Below are positions 1 through 12,800 of a stretch of 42,296 bases of DNA, piece after piece. Source of the DNA: Elysia marginata (taxonomy: Eukaryota; Mollusca; Gastropoda; Plakobranchidae); assembly GCA_019649035.1 (NCBI GenBank), contig BMAT01012519.1:320619-362914 (forward strand). Direction: 5' to 3'. Made by a program: the position numbers and the translations under genes. Positions within the stretch are counted from its first letter, which is position 1. Each line of letters opens with the position of its first letter. The notes below the pieces were generated by a model. That model had not been told where the DNA came from. It worked only from the letters and a program-made list of their open reading frames with translations, and made no database searches.

Positions 1-15
1 AAACCTTTTTTATAA

Positions 16-201
16 TTACTGCTGCGGGCCGCTTTTATTATTGTATTTAGATAATAAATTGTTCAAGATATCTCTGGGTACACCACTTGAACTTTCAATC
101 CTTCTAGAAACTAGCTGAAGAGCCCGTTCTACGGACAGGTCAGTGGACCGTGCACTTAATAGTCGCATATGTATCATGTAGAAAAACTTTGTTTTCCGCA
201 A
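16..201 (-). CDS. Possible coding fragment, unrecognised
   Basis: A 61-codon minus-strand frame ends in TAA close to the window edge. It contains a well-mixed stretch, STDLSVERALQLVSRRIESS, which reads more like real protein than the AT-rich noise around it. No domain was recognised. It could be the last exon of a minus-strand gene, a piece of a transposable element, or chance. No clear splice acceptor or promoter was identified, so the ATG at 199-201 is only the first in frame. Confidence 0.2.
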   Translation of the reverse strand: MRKTKFFYMIHMRLLSARSTDLSVERALQLVSRRIESSSGVPRDILNNLLSKYNNKSGPQQ

Positions 202-2317
202 AATTATAACTCAATCCGCATAAGTATTTTAATTTTTATACATCGCATATGTATCACCCGAAAAAAAAAAACAAATTAAATTATCCATTTGCATCCGTTA
301 AAATTTTTAACATGCAAGTTTATACCACAATGTATAGCTCACATAAAGTAATTTAAACATAAGTTTATTTAAAATATGTATACTGTCGCTGTAAGTGTGA
401 GGTCAAGTAGTTCACACGGCTAATAGTTCTACCTGCAATTACTGTTGGAGAATATCTTTGTAAACAACGTTGGTGATTACTCCAGGGGCTGGACATATTG
501 AGGAGGAAATTTTGACAGATATAGCAGGATTTTCAAGCACAAATGACCCTACTAATCCTAGACCTAGATTTAGATTTTTTTTAAAAAACCTAGGTCTAGA
601 TCTACATTTAAATTTATCATTGCCAGCAAGCCTAGAGCCTTCATTCGAAATCTAGAACACGAACATTGGTAAACATTTTGATTGAATGAAAAATTCTGTT
701 GTTCCCCCAACTGCATGAGCTGAAAATTTTACATAAGGGATTACGCACAAAGCAGGAAAAATCTATCATTGTTCGAATTTGCGCTTCGCGCTGACCTTTC
801 ATCGTATATAAAAAAAAATTAATCAGCACCAGCGAACGCGTCATGTCATGAACGCATTTCGAAGTTCAAGTGAAACCGAAAATAGATTTAAAATGGAGAA
901 AAAACTTGGATAGGCACTACGATTTTCATATGAATTAAAAAAGCATAATTATTTGCGGAGATCATGGACCATTCTAAATGCCCTCTTACATCACTTAAAA
1001 TGTGATTTGAAACGGATAAGCTAATTTTCCCAATTTTTAAGCCCCCACAAAAAACCTTTTCTGTCTGAAAGTCCACCTCTCCTTCCATTATAATAAGATA
1101 CATGAAACATTTCCCAAGAATGCGGTTCAATTCCAATTCTGCTTTGGATATAGACATATATACACAAACCAGCAAGTTTACCACAAAACTCAAGATGAAT
1201 TGGTCGACACAAAAAGTAATAAAATAAGTATCATTTTTTTTATTTGTTATACTTTTCATGAAAATGAAGAAATGAGTCTTAACAACTAGATATATTACCA
1301 TCTTTCCATAAAATATTCAGCAGAATTTATACTTTAAATCTCAGAAAAAAAAGAGAAAGGAATTCATCACTTTCCTTTAAGGGGTATGATGGTTTCTTCC
1401 TGCAGTTGCACAATCTGGTTGTCACTCTACATAGCAGTTGACAGTTTAAACCCGCAACATTAGCTGGCATTGCGAAAAAATACAGTTCTAAAAATTAGTT
1501 TTAAGAAATACTTTAATGTTTGATTTGGTGAGGGGTGAAGAAATGTAATTAAACCCTGAATTCCACAAGGTAACCACAGCGACCATTGTAAACTGATTCC
1601 ATTAACGATCCAAGAAAAACACTTCTTTTTCTTTTTTTTTCCTGTGAAGTTTACCATGAATACAAAACAAAACAAAGACAGCACTGCTTTCTTCGTTCCT
1701 AAACTCTCAGCTTCAAGGCTCAGTTCGGTATCTTTAGTTCATCTAATATAGACAGATACCTTTTAATGAAAGTTAAGCATCTTTGTAACCAGACTCTAAT
1801 GAAAGAGGCCAATATGTATACTAACCTGTTCTATATTATTTTACTAAAAAGCGTTACTTAAAATAGATATTGTAAATTACACCGCACACATTTTGTTATT
1901 TCCTGCACTTGTACACCTCGACGACTTCAGACAAACAGTCAGAAAGAATTAAACTTAATGCACCTTGGACACCAGATACAATCATTTTTTCGGTCGACCA
2001 GTATTTTATCAGATTTCACACTAAAAATTTTAACGTAATACAATTAAAAAAGGAAACAGGGCCTCAAACTAAGGCAAGCAGTGTAAGGATGGGTTGAATT
2101 TTCAAACAAGGTTTAAAAAATAACCGATATATTGACTACTTTGTGTCTTTCTAGTATATCTCCTGACACATTAATACTTAGCTGTACACAGAATTTCCCT
2201 TGAAATTAAATGTACATGTATGTGTGTAAACGTAATGATTTCCTAATTTCCATATGATATACCATCTCCACTCCTGCTTCCCCCTCTCCCCCCCCCTTTC
2301 CAACTAATTTCCCTCAG
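202..2317. other. Intergenic or intronic spacer, no gene recognised
   Basis: AT-rich sequence with short, low-complexity frames on both strands and no recognisable exon. Because 2318 is a splice acceptor, at least the right part should be intron of the plus-strand gene whose last exon follows. A pyrimidine-rich stretch at about 2268-2316 is that acceptor's polypyrimidine tract. Confidence 0.5.
556..605. repeat. Imperfect inverted repeat of CTAGACCTAG type
   Basis: The left arm CCTAGACCTAGATTTAGAT and the right arm AACCTAGGTCTAGATCTA are roughly inverted copies around an A/T-rich loop. The arms use the same TCTAGATCT hexamer vocabulary that recurs at 15411-15431, 31128-31148 and 31431-31490. 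It could fold as a hairpin; no function is implied. Confidence 0.45.
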
Positions 2318-3328
2318 GTCCTGGAGGAACACGAGATCACCGAGAATCTGATGCTGCCGCTGGCTTTGCTTCAGTTCAATAACGATAACGACAACAATGA
2401 CAACAACAACAACACACCAAAACACCTGCAGCAGCAAAACGAGACCAATAGCAGAGTGGCCATGCGCATCAGCCGTGGGTCCAGTCCTGACAACGATCAC
2501 GCTTGCAACGGTCATGATCTCAAAGGCGTCAACACCAACAACAATGTAGAAGAAGATCTTTCACCCAACACGTCTATACGGTCGTCCACTGCGAGACGGG
2601 CAACTCAAGCAAATGTGCGCAGGTTCAAGGCAATGAACGACCCAGACGATATCAACTTCCTAAGACACCAGCGGCCTAAGTCTGCGTGCTTGGCCCAGGC
2701 TTTTCACACCCTCATTCATGATAGGACCGTCATGCAACGTTTAGACAACATCAATAATAACATTGGTAACAGTCGCAATAGCACGACAAACGATCCTACA
2801 ACCCGCCCGAATAACACCCTGCAGAAAAGTGCAGTCAAACACCTGAATAAATCCCCAAGACCACCATTGAACGTTGGCGGCAAACGGACAGCCAGTGCTC
2901 ATGTAGGCAAAAGTCTTCATAAGGGCGCTAAGAAATGGGAGTTTCAGGACGAGATCGACTCACCACCAAAGAAAGAGGGAGGGCCTCGTTATCGCCTCAT
3001 CAACGCCGCGCTCAGGCGACATATGGGAGACCTACTGCAAGAACAGTGCAAGAAACTGCAGGTTCGCTACCAGAGGCAAAGAAACGTTGGGGCACTTGGT
3101 GTGGGCAAGAAGAAACGTTGCGATGGAGGCACTTCCCCATCAATTTCGCCCACTCCGAGCCTCAGCCTGTCGCTGGACTCACTGCCCCAGACAAAGAAAG
3201 GCATTTTGAAAACACCTACCAGCCCTGGTGGAAGTAGTTCTCCTGACCGGGACCTGGACGCTGAGCATCACGAAGTATTGGAAGTCGCCAGAGGAGAGTG
3301 TGACCCCATCACTAACGTTGAGCAATGA
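2318..3328 (+). CDS. Last coding exon of an unrecognised Asn-rich basic protein
   Basis: A pyrimidine tract ending in CAG at 2315-2317 is followed by an open frame in phase 0 that begins VLEEHEITENLMLPLALLQF and runs 336 codons to a TGA at 3326-3328. The internal ATG at 2351 continues the same frame, so the acceptor is the better left boundary. The protein is low in complexity early on (Asn/Asp tract, residues about 20-35 of the exon). Later it has a basic patch, a helical-looking segment containing RRHMGDLLQEQCKKLQVRYQ, a Ser/Pro-rich stretch (SPSISPTPSLSLSLDSLP) and KKGILKTPTSP. It looks like the disordered tail of a larger regulatory or scaffold protein; SP and TP sites suggest proline-directed phosphorylation. 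The family was not recognised. Upstream exons lie to the left of this window or went unseen. Codon use is clearly coding compared with the flanks. Confidence 0.65.
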   Translation, partial: VLEEHEITENLMLPLALLQFNNDNDNNDNNNNTPKHLQQQNETNSRVAMRISRGSSPDNDHACNGHDLKGVNTNNNVEEDLSPNTSIRSSTARRATQANVRRFKAMNDPDDINFLRHQRPKSACLAQAFHTLIHDRTVMQRLDNINNNIGNSRNSTTNDPTTRPNNTLQKSAVKHLNKSPRPPLNVGGKRTASAHVGKSLHKGAKKWEFQDEIDSPPKKEGGPRYRLINAALRRHMGDLLQEQCKKLQVRYQRQRNVGALGVGKKKRCDGGTSPSISPTPSLSLSLDSLPQTKKGILKTPTSPGGSSSPDRDLDAEHHEVLEVARGECDPITNVEQ

Positions 3329-3395
3329 AAGATACTCACTTGTGTATGATGTGTAGAAGATATTTTGGGAAACCTGCGCCAAAAATAAGGCACAA

Positions 3396-3401
3396 AATAA
3401 A
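3396..3401 (+). promoter_or_regulatory. Poly(A) signal AATAAA
   Basis: AATAAA lies 68 bases after the TGA of the exon ending at 3328, in a purine-rich context, and is the nearest canonical signal on the plus strand. It supports the view that this exon is terminal. Confidence 0.5.
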
Positions 3402-3734
3402 TAATGATTTCGGGTGTTAATTTTATGCAACCAAATCTCCATAAGACTAAGTGAAGAGAACTGAGACATACGGTGTTATTGGCCACACACTTATAAAGAA
3501 AAAAAGAACCACATTGTAAGAGACAGTTGATAGAATCGTACATGTTTATTCATTATTACCAAACCTTATCAGTTTCAAGACAATGTCATCATAACTCATT
3601 AAAAACAGAGAATAACTTATTGTATTGAGTCAAATAGTTATAAATAATAGTCGAAGCAAAGTTTCTGATTATTGATTCTACAATCAAAAAGTCGCGATGC
3701 ATTAGATCAAACATGGTACCCAGCGTTGCTTTGG

Positions 3735-5605
3735 GAATTAAAAAAATTTAAGGCCATCATTACAACAGATAGTTATGGCAGCCCGTGCTCCTCATAGATG
3801 ACTGAAAACTCTATGCTGGGGCCATGTCTCTCAACCCCAACATTTCAGCTGAGACTTTGACCCAATCCAAGCCCTGAAGCAGATGGTAGCAATGTTTCAG
3901 AATTGGCAGGCAGCTCGTAGGCATTCCAACACCATTAAAAACAGTAATTACACCACTCATTACAATACGTGATTTGGATCCTAATGATCTTTAAAAAAAA
4001 CTATCGGCCAATACCACACCTGTCGTTCCTATCAAAGATCTTGGGAATAAAATAGTTCCGAAAGAGCTCCTGGAGTGCCTAGATTTGAACACAATGAGAG
4101 AAGTTTTTCAGTATGCCAAAAGAGCGCTACATTCCACAAAGACCACGCTTTTGCGTATTTATAATCATGCAGGTATAAGTGTAAGCCTTGATTATGGAAA
4201 TGTTTGCTTGCTTAGGCTTTTATATTTGAGAGCAGCTTTTGATACTATTACTAAATAGGCTAAAAACATGCTTGAACGTCGACGAAATTGTACTTCACTG
4301 GTTTGAATGATCCTACAGACCTCGAAATCATTGTATAAAAGTAGGTCATTTGTGCTCTGGCAAGTTTTATACTTTTTGACGTCCCACAGGAATCCGGTTT
4401 AAGATCTATCGAGTTTACACTCTGTTTGCAGCCTGTGGCAAATACTATTGAAAAAAAAAACCACAATCTGCAATAATCATCATCATTATACAAATGGTAC
4501 ACACCGTTGTGCAAGGCTCCAAATTTCAAAGGTCTTAACAGTTAAAATAAGACCACATAGGATAAATTTAATATGTAATCTAAAACCATAGATGACCCTG
4601 AACAACTTTCTACTTAATGAGTCCAAAACTGAAATTATCTTATTTGGAAAGCCTCTAGATCAAAAGTTGACACCCCAGTTTTTTTAAATCAATTCTAACC
4701 AAACTGTGCCTGTTAGAAAGGGAAAAAATGTGGCTTTGTTTCTGACCAACCACTTTCTATGACTGACTATTTAAAAGCTCTATATTAAAGCTTGTGCTTT
4801 GAAATCAGCCGTGTAGGCTTAATAGGAAAACACATGTCATTTGGTATCATTGCCACACGTATGGTGTCTCTAGTCCTTTCAAAACTGGATTAAGGCAATG
4901 CACTACTATACCGTATTTCAATGGATCAGCTAAAAAAATTACATTCAGTACAGAATCATGAAGCCAAATTAACTATAGAAAAAGGCAACTGATCACGCAA
5001 AAACCTCTTTTGAAGGCATTACATTGGTTACCACTGAAAGATAGCATAGACTACAACATTTGTACTTTTGTTTTTTAAAGTGTTTGAATAATTTAGCACA
5101 GTAATATTTACAAGAACTGCTGCATATCAAAGAGTGTAAGAGCTTGGATAAACTAGATACAAAAACATTGCTTTCTTCAAATTTAGAATCAAATTTGAAA
5201 CCTTATGGCGATTGGTCCTTTAAATATTATGGACCATTTTACTGGCATTCTCTCCTGCGAGAAATTAGAGGGAGCAGCAACCCAGAGTGTTTTAAAAAGT
5301 CTGTAAAAAGCCATATTTTTAATATCTATTTAAATCGTGATAATTTTTTATTGTCCTCTTTGACTTAGTATCGCTACTTGCAATTTTATGTGTAAAAGGT
5401 TTTGCGGTTATCTGGGACTGTTTTATACTTTCATCTGATATCTACTTGCGTGCTAGATTCCAAAACTACTTTGGTTCGGTTTAAAATGCTTTAATGAAGT
5501 CATATTAATATGGACTTCATTTAATAATGATTGTGAAGCGCTTTGGGAGTTTAGATGAAGTGGAAAGCACTACATAAATGCAATTTATTCAAATTATTAC
5601 CATTC
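3735..5605 (+). mobile_element. Decayed L2/CR1-like LINE, 5'-truncated
   Basis: Reading the three plus frames in turn gives reverse-transcriptase landmarks in the right order: a NYRPI-like block near 4003, an AAFDTIT block near 4230, a VPQESGLRS block (decayed PQGSVLG) near 4380, NESKTEIILFGKP near 4620, then the C-terminal region including SVQNHEAKLTI near 4950 and SFKYYGPF near 5220. The 3' end has AAGCGCTTTGGGA and a GCACTACATAAATGCAATTTATT tail, typical of L2/CR1-like elements. Many stops and frame changes show that it is dead. The 5' part with the endonuclease is absent. It shares SFKYYGPF and flanking sequence with the minus-strand copy at 13850-14925, so both belong to one family. Confidence 0.75.
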
Positions 5606-8202
5606 TGTGCCATCGGCCGCAACCAACCAATACGAGTGATTGTTTGTACTGGAAAAATTTTTTTAAGAAAAACATTTTCTTAAACATAAAGGTTAACTGT
5701 AATTTTATATTTTCTTCCATTGTCACCTAAACAATAATATTCACAATAAATCTTTAATTGCTGAGCCAAATCAATGACTTTAAAATTCAGTCTCAAACAG
5801 CTTGAGCCGTAAAAATTATTATGGCTCTTCAATAAAGGACAGGAGGTCGTAACCCGCAGGATTTGCAATAACAGCAGCAATATTCCTAGCTGGTTTCCTA
5901 TATCAATGAAGTTTGCTTGGCAATGAACCTACAAGTTCTGAGAATTTCTGTACGTAGCATTTTCAAATATAGTTTAAGATAAAATGATCCTAATGTTCTA
6001 TAAATTTGAAGTCTTTCACACAAGACTATCAATGCAAGCAAGTATTTGCTAATTTGTCTTGTGATGTGGTGAAGGCCATTCAAGGGTGATACGCTTATAA
6101 TTCTTTATGTTTAAAAGTTTTGCTGCTTTTATGTCTTTCATTGGATGTTAATTAGAATGTCGCCACTTCATAAGGTTGTCTATAAAGTTTTGTCTGCAAT
6201 AAAAACAATAAACTATCCTAAACAAAAACAATTTCGTGGATTTGATTTAAATCAAAGTTGTTTTGGGGTTAAAAGCACTAATAAATACAAATAGCTAGAC
6301 AATGAATCAAGCTGTGAAAAGGAAATGAATACAAACATGCAAGAGATTGAATAGTAAGTTAGAATCTGATCTGAAAGAGTATAGAGATAAAAAGGGATAG
6401 AGTGTGCATGTGGTTATTACAAGGGATAAGATGTAACAGACCGCAGACTGTACAAAGTGATGGAGGAGATGAACAGTCAATATGCAGAGTTAATTATAGA
6501 TACATTCGAAGCTAGATCCCTACAGTTTTGCTGCAGGTGGGCCTATTTGAAAAGCAATATGAAAAATGATAAAACATGAAACATCTTCAAACTCCTGGGA
6601 AAAGGACAACCAGAGAAGGCAACAAGGGAGGGTGTGAAGGGGCATAACCCTTGTCATGCTTTATCATATTAGTACCTGTGATACCATTATTACAAAGCTG
6701 ATGAAATCACATGTATAAGTCATGCAATCTGTAAGCATAGTCTGTTTCTGAGTTGTTTCTGAATTCTAACTGAAATCTCAAAAGCATATGAGCATAGTAC
6801 ATTTTTTACGCCACTTTATATTTTAAGTCTTGACATGTAAAATTGTCTCTGAAAAAAGACAATAAATCACAGAAGTCTCATCATATGAGAAATAATGTAA
6901 ATTAGTGCTATGAAACTATTGCAAGCTTCTCACATATAACCTAAAAAACTCTGCCTTTCAGGCAGACTATTTTTTTTCCAGCATACAGCTTATTTAGACT
7001 GATTGCGAGAGAAATTTAATTTTTCTTAAACGCCAATAATAAACCATCTGTATTTACAAAGAAACATCTACATGCAATAGAGCATTGTTCTCAAACACAT
7101 TCCACTGTTTATAGCTGGGTACTTTTAAAAGACCCGAGTCAGGCTAAAAGTATGCAGGCAAATAATTCAATGTCAATTAACTTGGCAAGCCATGTTGCTA
7201 CCCAACCAATTTTTTATTTGAGAAATCCAATGACTACCAAGAGCACACAATCACACTCATCTGGCAGGCGTTGCATGAAAACGCCAAAGTGCGAATTTAG
7301 TTTAGGAAGATCCTTCAAGCTTAGGGAACATTCCTAGTTCCGCACCTGTCCCCGACACAGGCCAGCGGTACGGCCGATACGATTTATAAGCAGCCGTAAA
7401 TTTGATCTGACAATAGCACTGCCCGTATCTCACAGCACTGTGTGAGCATTTGCGAAAATTCCTCCAAACCGTCACTTTTAACCTGCATTGTTTTAATAAC
7501 TCAATATTTCTATACAATCAAATTTAGTACCATATTAAAAATCATGCTTCCGCATTAGACACATTGAAAATTGCATTTTTTTTTTTGTTGTTTTTCAGGT
7601 GGTGGTTTTAACAAGATATCTGGTACATCTAACTTTCAAAATAAGTCGTCAAAACAAATATTATTTTATTATTAGTAATTTAAAAGTAATCTATTTAACA
7701 CATAAAGTCAACATTGCATCATCAAGTTTTGTATATGTTTAAAATCATAAATGTTCCATTGTTTAATTTGTGAAAGTCGTACAATGGTCCATCCCTTTGT
7801 TGATTTTCTATGAATTTTTTAGAACAGATTGCATGGGGGTCTAAATCGCCGTTCTATACACTAAGCCTACTGCCCAAATTATATTAACCACACTGCAGAC
7901 CTTAGAGAAAGAGGAACTCATCAGATAAATGGCTCAGTTTATCATAAAATCACTGTCCAAATTGAGAGAGGCAGGGAAAGGGGGGGGGCAGTTTGCAGAG
8001 CAAGAATGAAGAAGACAAAATGTTACAAACTGAGCAAGATTTAATTTATAAGACACATGTTTAAGTTGAGCGAGACTGAGAATGACTAAGAACAAAAGGA
8101 CGAGAAGGCGAAAGAATTAAGTAGTAATAAGTTAAGTGAGAACACGAAAGATCAAGAAAGAGAAAAATAGAGATAGATACATAGATAGAAAGACAGACAG
8201 AC

Positions 8203-8263
<61 letters not shown>

Positions 8264-9725
8264 CATAGATACATACATAGATACATAGACAGATAGACAG
8301 AGAGATAAATAGAGAGAGAAAGAGAGACAGAGAGAGAGAAATAAAACGGATTGTAACCGTTTCTATGTTCTTTTTTTATGATTATCTGCGATAAATGTGA
8401 CACTGAAATCTGTTGTAATAAACGCTCTTCAATCCTCCAAATTCTTTCATGAAATGGAGTGAATACATGTAATCATGGGGAAAAAAAAGAGAGAGAGTGT
8501 GTGTGTGTGGTGTGATATGCAGAAAACCAAAACTGAGTGCCTCACTATTTTAGTTTCAATAAGCTGCAGCACAAAGTACAAGATTGTGAATTTTACTGTG
8601 GGTGTACCAATATTGATAACAATGGAACTTTCACCTCCAATGCTTCACTAGGTTAGTCTTAAACTTGGATATATCATCAAACAGAAATGTTAACTATTTT
8701 GAAACCTATATCACTTTCCGGTACAAATATTCTGTATTTTTTAATATCATTTTTTATGCGAATAAATCCATAGCGGGCGTCAAAAGTTATTTGAGTTTTT
8801 TTAAATGCTTTCATGCTCAGGTCATTGTGACCTGACAAAGCCATAATGTTTTCATAAAGAATGCTTTAAAACAAACTCTAAGTAACCGGAGCTATTTGAA
8901 AATATCATGTTGTTCATACTGGTTGCTTCTTAGCCTTACAATTTTTTCCGAAGCTAAACAACGCATGGCTTTGATAAAACAAATATTTGATTATAATGGG
9001 TACAAACTGATTGTAGCACACACAGTAGCCTAGCACTGAGCAGGGCAACAACCAAGATTACGGGTTCACGAGGTCACAGCCCCCAGCTGGCTTGCAAATA
9101 AGGTGAGCGCTGGTACAACGTTTAGTCAAATCCAGATCGAACAAAATGGTTGGATACTTAATTGTAATAAAGTGGAGTCCATGTAACTGCAACTGTGATA
9201 ACTAGAATTAATGGCTAACTCAAATCTGTTTTAGGATCCCAACAGGTAGTTTTTTTCTTTGTCAAGTATCTCTTCACTCAAAGTCTGGTATTTCAAACTG
9301 AATTTGCTGTTCCCAAGCACTTAGAGTTCAAACAGACTGCACTGAACTAAATTTTGTTGGGAGAAAGATCTAATTTATGTGAAGCAAAACAAGTCTGAAA
9401 GAAAAGGATCCATTTTTTACAATTCTAGGCCATGTTTAATACATCCAAAAAATACATTTTGAACGGCAGGGTTTCATGTGTTCAAACTTTTTATAGGTTT
9501 TGTGTATTTCCATTTTAAACACTTCATTTCTTCATTCTAAAAAGATTCTAGCTTTGTAATCTGAGTATCGAAGGGTGAATTCTTCACTTCTTTATCCAAG
9601 GGGTATTTTCACAGACAAAGATGAAAAACATTTTGTTCAGTGCAAGGTCTGATTGAGTCTGACATCATTATTTGGGAAGGTCCAACATACACAGAGCTAG
9701 AGCACAAAAACATAAATATGATTAC
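5606..9725. other. AT-rich gap between LINE and the last PGAP1 exon seen
   Basis: I found no exon with convincing splice sites here on either strand. The stretch holds a G-run at 7981-7988, the GATA microsatellite at about 8160-8335, a short GA/GT repeat near 8490-8510, and a small hairpin (TCTGCC/GGCAGA) at about 6951-6967. If PGAP1 continues to the left, this is intron; if not, it includes the gene's 3' flank. Confidence 0.4.
8160..8335. repeat. Compound GATA/GACA/GAGA microsatellite
   Basis: A core of perfect GATA units spans about 8200-8262. On both sides it decays through CATA, GACA and GAGA variants. All the long minus-strand Ser/Leu/Tyr frames here come from the repeat and are not genes. 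Confidence 0.95.
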
Positions 9726-9897
9726 CTGTCCTAAACTGTCTGGTGCGGATGCCAGGAGGCGTAGCTGGTAGTGGCAGTACGGGTGAAGGAACATCTCCAG
9801 ATGAGGTTCAACCGAGTCATCCAGATGCCAGTCCCAGTCCAGGATTAAGGGACGCGGCGTCTGCAGTTTAATAGGCAGGCTGGCCACTTTACCATAG
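9726..9897 (-). CDS. PGAP1: PGAP1, most 3' exon detected
   Basis: Fifty-seven codons plus one base of a split Ser codon, reading YGKVASLPIK to LRLLASAPDSLGQ, then a GTAATC donor. The end matches the human ILGQVV junction in register. If the donor is skipped, the frame stays open to 9609 and would add a short tail with no membrane-spanning block, which is unlike the family. No following exon could be identified to the left. Confidence 0.85.
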
Positions 9898-12800
9898 CTG
9901 GTAGTGTAAGAGTCAGTGGAAGTTTTGGTGAAATTTTCATATTGTAAGGTGTTGATATTTTGAACAACACATTTTCCTAAGCTTCCAAATATCTAATTAT
10001 TTTTATGTGTAAAGATATCAAAACATGTTATCCATGGTTCCTTAGAAAAAGCTGATATCTACTTTTATGGGTGGATCTGAATTATCTACCACAGTTGGTT
10101 TGTTTTGGCCTGCTTTTCCACCTCAAGAAAAATCAAACTTCTAAGCTCTACCTTCTTTCCATACAGAGATATTATTCATGAGGAAATGGTTATCTAAAAT
10201 CAAAAATACATGGTTATAGTCTTTCTCCACCAAAGGTAGTGTCAAGACTAAACACATTGCTTCCAGTATGCCAATATGCACTAGAGCAAATTCAACTCAA
10301 ATTTTAGAGTTTTACAGAACAGCTGCTTGTTAGGCGCTTGAATACTAGCATTCCACAAATTTCAAGCACTGCCTTTAGCTAGGTCCCCTTTTTTTTCAGG
10401 TGGGTCGATTGAGGAAAGTGTGGATAAATGGTTTCACAAGGTGACCACAATATGAGTCATAGTTGGGAATCAAACCTTCAACTGCTGGATCAAGAGTCCA
10501 ACATGCAAACCCCTGAGTCACTCTGATCACTTACGCTAGACCTAATGTATCATTCATTGGGATAGAAACTTTCAGTAACTTACCTGGAAAATGAGTAAGT
10601 CTCTTCTTTGCTCCAAGGGACATTAAGTCGAAGTACACTGCCTTCATTGTTTTCTACAAGTGAAAGAAAGTCGGAAAACACATGTTTTCATGCAAATAAT
10701 CAAGAAATTATTTCTAATTTTAGCCCAAAAGCAAATTATTATGGAGCAGATGACAAGCGGCTGTTGATAAATATAAGTTATGTACAATGGGGCTGTTCCA
10801 TGGCAAACCTCTCTTTAGGATAAAAATAAAAGTAAAGGTAGGATCTATATAAAAAGGGGTATCGATAGAATGAAATTGAACAGATTGAGAAGTAAGGAGA
10901 CTTGTGGGCATCGATATCTTTTGAAAGAGTTCCACAATTCAAGCCTTGCTTAGGTAGGTCTGAGTTTAGTCTTTGGGAAAGGCTTTTTACACATTATTTT
11001 CTTGCCTCACTCAGGCAAGAAATAATTACCAGAGAAAAGGCAATGAAAGACTTTGTCAGAATACTACAGTGACATGCTGTTTGATTATTACTCATCTGTG
11101 AGTTTGTAAGGTACATTTTTGGTAATGACTCCTTGCAAAGCACTACACTTAACTGGATTAAGCGCCTTAAAAAACAATTTTTTTTTTTCAAATTAAAGCA
11201 CAAATATGAGACAGACAACAGGGAGAGTTCTAGTCTACTCTACCTTACCCCTCCTTCCTTTCACTTACCAGCACTATGCTTGCGGCAGCCCTGTGGTATG
11301 ATCATGGCTTTGTAGGCTGTGATCGGTTGACCCAGACCAGCCAGATGAAGACTGTAAAACACCGACTGGTTCCGAATCTTCAGCATGGCAGCCCCATCTG
11401 TAGCGGAGATCGGATAAGAGATAATACTATCCCATGTGTTGGGAAGATGGTACACAAGATGGCGCTCGTCGCTGTTGTAGCGGTCGCTTGTGATGCTAAC
11501 CTGTCCAGAACCAAAAAGAGCAAAGATACAAATATAAAAGATATCACAGTAATTTCTCAAAAGCATTGAATAAATAAATGTCTATGTCATGTCTATGTTA
11601 TGTCAATGCCTATCAATCATTAAATAGGTATCTCCAGCAGACTGAACCAAAAGGGGTTTGCCTACAAGAAGCTGTGTAGGTGACCCCTGAGTAATGTAAG
11701 TCACTCTCTGTAATGCTTGTATCTAATAGGGTCATATGTTCTTATAATATGGCCTAATTGGGTTGCTAGGTAGCTAGGAAAGCAAAATATCAAAAATTCC
11801 TATTACGCCATCTGTTAAGACACTCGGATCTAGTACATGATTAACTTTAATTACCACATTACTATGACAACAGTATGGACATTAAACTACCGCTGTTATG
11901 AGGTTGAAAGAGAATATTACATATAAGGTGTAAAAAATCCAAATTGTAATTTTATTTGAAAGAAACTGTCCCATTGTTCTCACGGCACCACACTCTTACC
12001 TGTTTCTGTCCTGCTGGGACTGAGATGACTATATGTGTGTCTTTCGTGATCTCTAGATCTCTAAAAGAAATTCCANNNNNNNNNNNNNNNNNNNNNNNNN
12101 NNNNNNNNNNNNNNNNNNNNNNNNNNNNNNNNNNNNNNNNNNNNNNNNNNNNNNNNNTTTTTTTCAATCATGTGAAATAAAGAAATCTGTATACATGCAT
12201 ATTGAGAATAAATAAAGACTGCAGTCTCCCACTGCTGAAGGCAGTCTCATGACTTTATCCCCAGCAGGCCTATACACACCAGAGTGAGTTCAACTCATAC
12301 TTCAGAGCATTGCAGTATGGCTGCCTGTCAGGCGCTCAAATACTAACATTCCACAAACTTCAAGCACTGCCTTTTACCAGTACCCATTTTACAAGTGGGT
12401 GGACTGCGGAAAGTGTGGACAAATTGCTTTCCTAAGGCAATTACAACATGCGTAGTGGTTGGGAATAGAACCTGCAGCCGCCGAATCACAAGTCCAATGC
12501 TGAGAAATCTTTTTCAGGACAATAGCATTCTTCTTGGTTTCTCTTTTTGTATAAGTTTACATTGCAGTTCATTCAGATTATTTTTAGGTTTAGAACTTTC
12601 ATTGCCAGATAAATTTTATATATTCAAAAAAAACACAAAAATAAAAACTTTTTAAAAAATGATGTTCCAAATAGATTTCAAACAACGGTATCCTGGTTTT
12701 CATTTGTTTTTCATATAGGAGATGAGTTTGAGGGATTGACAAGAACTTATTTAAGGTCTTATTTTACATATATGTCCCTAAAAAATTATTTTCGTCCAAT

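Noticed and set aside
888-1301. 137-codon minus-strand ORF
   Set aside because: Phe/Ile/Val-rich from AT-rich DNA, no domain, no supporting splice sites or codon bias.
6951-6975. Short hairpin followed by a T-run, like a bacterial terminator
   Set aside because: Six-base stem in intron-bearing animal DNA; chance or a repeat scrap.
8160-8340. CRISPR-like array
   Set aside because: Simple tetranucleotide repeat without spacers, in a eukaryotic genome.
8152-8403. Ser/Leu/Tyr ORF on the minus strand
   Set aside because: Entirely a translation of the GATA microsatellite.
9000-9130. Possible tRNA-like sequence with GGGTTCACGAGGTC
   Set aside because: Only a B-box-like stretch; no A box at the right distance and no cloverleaf.
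11276-11569. 97-codon plus-strand ORF
   Set aside because: Shadow of the PGAP1 exon at 11269-11500.
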